DNA from: Pseudevernia furfuracea | Taxonomy: Eukaryota; Ascomycota; Lecanoromycetes; Lecanorales; Parmeliaceae | Length of the DNA stretch: 46,119 bases | Reading direction: 5' to 3' | Assembly (NCBI GenBank): GCA_022315425.1 | Contig: JAIUPT010000012.1 | Coordinates: 1 to 46,119 of the forward strand | In this document: positions 42,992-46,119 of the stretch, in pieces | Numbering within the stretch: position 1 is the first letter of the stretch | How the letters are laid out: every line of letters starts with the position of its first letter | Translations under genes and position numbers: made by a program | The notes under the pieces: generated by a model | What the model was told of the DNA's origin: nothing | What the model saw: only the letters and a program-made list of their open reading frames with translations | The model's database searches: none

Positions 42992-43853
42992 TATGTCGGA
43001 GAGAGAAGTGATGCTATCGGGGCAACCATACAAGCCCCGGAGCCCAGAGTTGACGGAGGATCGGGACAAAGCTCGCAGTCTGATCGAGCGCTACAATGCT
43101 GAGCATGTCTAGCGACAAGCAGCTTAGATTGGCCTGATCGCTGCGTTGCTTGGCGAATAGACAAGAGCATCCACCGCATATTGAGGCGCCCTTCTACTGT
43201 GACTATGTGCGCCCACACTCTCTGCACTCAAAATTTGCAACACCGTCTAGCTTTGTCAGGCCACAGGCTGTCATTTCTGTGCAAAAGTAATGTGGTATGT
43301 AGGGTTACAATATCTCTGTAGGCAAGGATTTTCTACTGGTGAGCACTGAGCCTATTCCAATTTGATCACACCCAAAAGTCGTTAACTATGGTGGGCAACT
43401 TCAATGACCGCTGACTATGGTGCTTGCGTGTTTGCAGCAACTTTCAGTGCGCACTGTTAGACCGGTAACAAGATTGACATAGGGGATCGTGTGCTGTTGT
43501 GGTCCCAATGTGCACCTCTACTGCCCTAGCCATCCCTTAGATCCCAGGGAGAGGAATGGCCCTTAGAGGGACCTGAGATGACTAACCTATCAAAATAGGC
43601 AATGACGTGTGGGTTGGCGGGGGCGCCATCGTTCTGCCTGGTGTGACTGTTAGGGGATGGCAGCACAGTTGGGGCAGGCAGTGTTGTCACACATGATGTT
43701 GAGCCATACACCGTAGTGCGGGCCAACCCTGCTCGCATGATACGGCAACTATCAAAGACAGCCACAGCACAGGCCTTCAGCTGGTTCATCTGGGGAGGAC
43801 GCATCACTGCAATAACTGATGCACACCTTGTACGAACACCAACGTCAATGTGA
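42992..43853 (+). CDS. maa: Maltose/galactoside O-acetyltransferase (left-handed beta-helix), heavily frame-broken
   Basis: Three exons: 42992-43206, 43303-43338 and 43438-43853. Exon 1 gives MSEREVMLSGQPYKPRSPEL then DRDKARSLIERYNAEH, the typical Mac N-terminal domain, and after frame changes ends HPPHIEAPFYCDY. Exon 2 encodes GYNISVGKDFLL. Exon 3 gives NFQCALLD, NKIDIGDRV, CGPNVHLYCPSHPLDPRERN, IKIGNDVWVGGGAIVLPGVT, VGAGSVVTHDVEPYTVVRAN and PARMIRQ, the hexapeptide-repeat core. The catalytic His of the family is in CPSHPLD. The enzyme moves acetyl from acetyl-CoA to a sugar hydroxyl, usually as a cytosolic trimer. At least seven single-base corrections are needed (for example one extra G in GGGG at 43653-43656). 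Motifs survive on both sides of every break, so assembly error and recent decay are both possible. Confidence 0.85.
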
Positions 43854-45202
43854 ACAAGGCAGTGCCATTCAGCAGGAGTGAGCAGCTCATGACATCCTGT
43901 TCACATGACGGTATTGGAAACAAGTCAGTGAAGGTTGACGTGCCCTTAAGCAAAAAGTGTCGTCAAGCATATATTATGCTCATTGTTTGCTGCATGCGTA
44001 TGCCTGAAATCCTCTTTTATTTGTCAGAATGTATAGTGCGGTTACGTGGTTGTTTATACAGACTTTTGTGGCACTTCTGTAAAGGCTGTGAAGGAGTCAT
44101 GCAAGCTTTTGGGTACTTTGATGTTTTATGCACTGTGCTTGCAGCTTGTTGGCTCATGTGTTTGCCTCAGCATTGATGTGTTGTGTCAGGCATGCATGTT
44201 CATATGCTATTTGAGCAGATGCCGCTCATCTTTGCACATATTCTGTTCAGGAGGATTGCATTGGAATGACAGTGTCAAATACACTGATCTGTATTGACAG
44301 TATAAACGTATGTATACACCAATAGTATTTAGCCATGACAACGCCTCTCAGTGCAAGGAGCCAGACACACAATCTGAGCAAATGAGGGCAAATGTTGACA
44401 ATGTCACATGTCATGATAAGACGCTCAATGCTGGACAATGTACGTGTCTGTAGTACTTCTGGCCCTCAGCGCACACAAACGCTAGCAAACATCAGAAATC
44501 ATGACGTTTTGTTAATCAACCTTAAAACCTGACTTGCAACCACACAACACACACATACTGAATTCGTTGCATTAATAGAATGGCACAGTGCCTGTAAGTC
44601 CCGGCATACTACCTTATACACTGTAAGCGGTTGATAAAAAAGTCACATTGTCAGCCAGTTGTCATTTGTAGTGTTTCTTACCTTCTTACCACCTGGATCC
44701 TGCCCATAGATAACAACTCAATGATCAGAGCCATTCAGCGCCGTTTGGTCATTCTGTGGATCATCTCATCCTTCATACATTGTGCATGTTTCATATAGGC
44801 ATACAATACGAGGCCCATCAATACTTGTGATGACGGTTTGCACAAGCGTTCATCCTCAAAGCCCCTGAGCTGACTTCTCAAAATATGTCAATTAAGGCCC
44901 TGCAGCATCAGCATACTCATGTTTTTCACTAAGTTGGTCCCAGTCGCAGAGGGCAGTTCGGCTTGTCCTCCTCAGCAACGCTCTATGCATGCTGATGCTT
45001 GACACAATAGCAGAACCTGTCCAATGGGGCTGATAGATGATGCCTGGCTATTACCTCACTCAGCAAAGGACATGTGCGTTTATGGACTGCTGGCAGCAAG
45101 TTGTGCACACCACAACCACTGCAGCAAGAAGTAGCACAAGAAGCAGAGCAGCAGCCACAGTGTGCAGGCAATGCGCCAGACAAGACAGCAAGGCCGGCTC
45201 AC
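43854..45202. other. Intergenic, no gene recognised
   Basis: No exon with recognisable motif or splice pair on either strand. The frames at 43850-44297 (Cys-rich) look incidental. It contains the 3' region of the acetyltransferase gene. Confidence 0.45.
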
Positions 45203-46119
45203 CGTCTTCTAAGTCTTTATCTCGGGCACTCTTCCTCATCTTCCTGGACCTGGCGTTGGGGCTGGGTGCGGGGCTTTGACCCCCCTCACACCTTGGGGTC
45301 TTGGGCCTGCGACTACTGAGGCTTCCTTGCCTGCCGTCCTTATTGTCTCAGTATCATCAAGGTCATCTGCAGCTTGTTGTGCCTCAGCCTGTGCCTGAAT
45401 GCATGCCATCAGTAGCCTAACATAAAGCTTTGTGCTGTCACTGCCTGCCTTGATGCAGGGCAGGACAGGGCAGGGCAGGCCCAGGGCAGGGAAGGGCGGG
45501 CAGGGCAGGACAGGACAGGGCGGTGACTCTTGCATGTTGCCGTCTTGCACTTGGGGGGCTACAGAGGTTGTCTACAGTCCAGTGCATGTGCAGTTTGAAG
45601 GAACCTATAGCACGCAAAAATATGACACCTAGCCGAGCATGGTGAGGGACACATGGCAGATGATGGTGACAATGATGGTGAGGCAGATAGGCAGTGCACC
45701 ACTGGGCTGTTGTTTTTCTTCTGCCTCTTCTTGAGCTATGCATGTTTGTGTGATGCAATTGTAAGCATGATGTTTAGCTAGCAAAGCAATAATATTCATG
45801 CAAAGCATATTGTGCCTGTGAATCAACATGACCATGGGAAACCAGCTGCTTTTCTACCATGATCACCATCACTGTTTTTATGAGGTTTGATTCAGTTTTG
45901 TTTTGATTAACGGCAGCATCCTACATACAGTCTCACACAGCACAACAGCAGACAGCCTTGCTCAAAGTTCCCAGATGCTCAAGACCAACAGCAAGCAAGG
46001 GAACCCAAGTCTCCACCACGTCTTCGCCCACAGTCCTGCACACTGGCCTGCCTACTGCTGTGGACCTCAGCAGTCTTGCTGTACATCTGCATGGCATGCA
46101 AATCTCAGCAGGCTTGCTG
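45203..46119 (-). CDS. Partial unrecognised gene, continues past right edge
   Basis: An exon at 45394-45203 has acceptor CATTCAG|GCACAG and donor GACG|GTGAGC. It reads AQAEAQQAADDLDDTETIRT, AGKEAS and, after one frame change near 45318, RRPKTPRCEGGQSPAPSP and RSRKMRKSARDKDLEDG. The first part looks helical and acidic, the rest basic and disordered. Near the right edge (about 45960-46119) the same strand is open, reading GRPVCRTVGEDVVETWVPLL and AVGLEHLGTLSKAV, which may be an upstream exon. The plus strand is also open there, so the strand is uncertain. No family recognised. Confidence 0.4.
45450..45530. repeat. G-rich GGGCAGGACA-type minisatellite
   Basis: About 75 bases of GGGCAG/GGACAG/GGGAAG units with many runs of three G, giving potential for G-quadruplex formation on the plus strand. 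It lies 55 bases upstream (in minus-strand sense) of the exon acceptor at 45394. Confidence 0.9.

Overview
The window is nuclear DNA of a eukaryote, most likely a green alga. Genes are split by many GT-AG introns, lie on both strands and are not arranged in operons. Several proteins are of plant or algal type: an MscS-like channel of the plant MSL type, a CAP350/TRM-like protein and a DUF4379 zinc-ribbon protein. Plant-type telomere words (TTTAGGG) are scattered in introns. TTTAGGG is the telomere repeat of plants and of trebouxiophyte algae, so a Coccomyxa/Chlorella-like relative is a reasonable guess, but it is only inferred.

Layout. 1-4628 (+): 3' part of a low-complexity, probably cytoskeletal CAP350/TRM-like gene. 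5083-5328 (+): possible nuclease-domain relic. 5589-6892 (+): DUF4379 zinc-ribbon repeat gene. 8013-13948 (-): Ser/Thr protein kinase with a long N-terminal extension, about ten exons. 15023-15660 (-): MAPEG-family membrane protein. 15972-29541 (+): very large mechanosensitive-channel gene of about 20 exons, sharing a roughly 310-base divergent promoter region with the MAPEG gene. 30731-32454 (-): secreted proline-rich protein. 33660-38871 (-): coiled-coil protein. About 39890-41471 (+): orphan protein with a possible restriction-nuclease-like core. 42992-43853 (+): maltose/galactoside O-acetyltransferase. 45203 to the right edge (-): partial unrecognised gene.

Two patterns cross gene boundaries. 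First, almost every conserved gene needs several single-base frame corrections to read through, usually in short homopolymers, while splice sites and conserved motifs stay intact. This looks more like indel errors in a long-read assembly than like independent gene deaths, but it must be settled before any gene here is called intact or broken. Second, the introns of the mechanosensitive-channel gene repeatedly contain tandem copies of the adjoining exon edge together with its splice site, often with a period near 125 bases. One such array carries TTTAGGG telomere words. This recurrent splice-junction duplication is the most unusual feature of the window.

The genes do not form a recognisable pathway. 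No rRNA, tRNA, CRISPR array or intact transposon was recognised.
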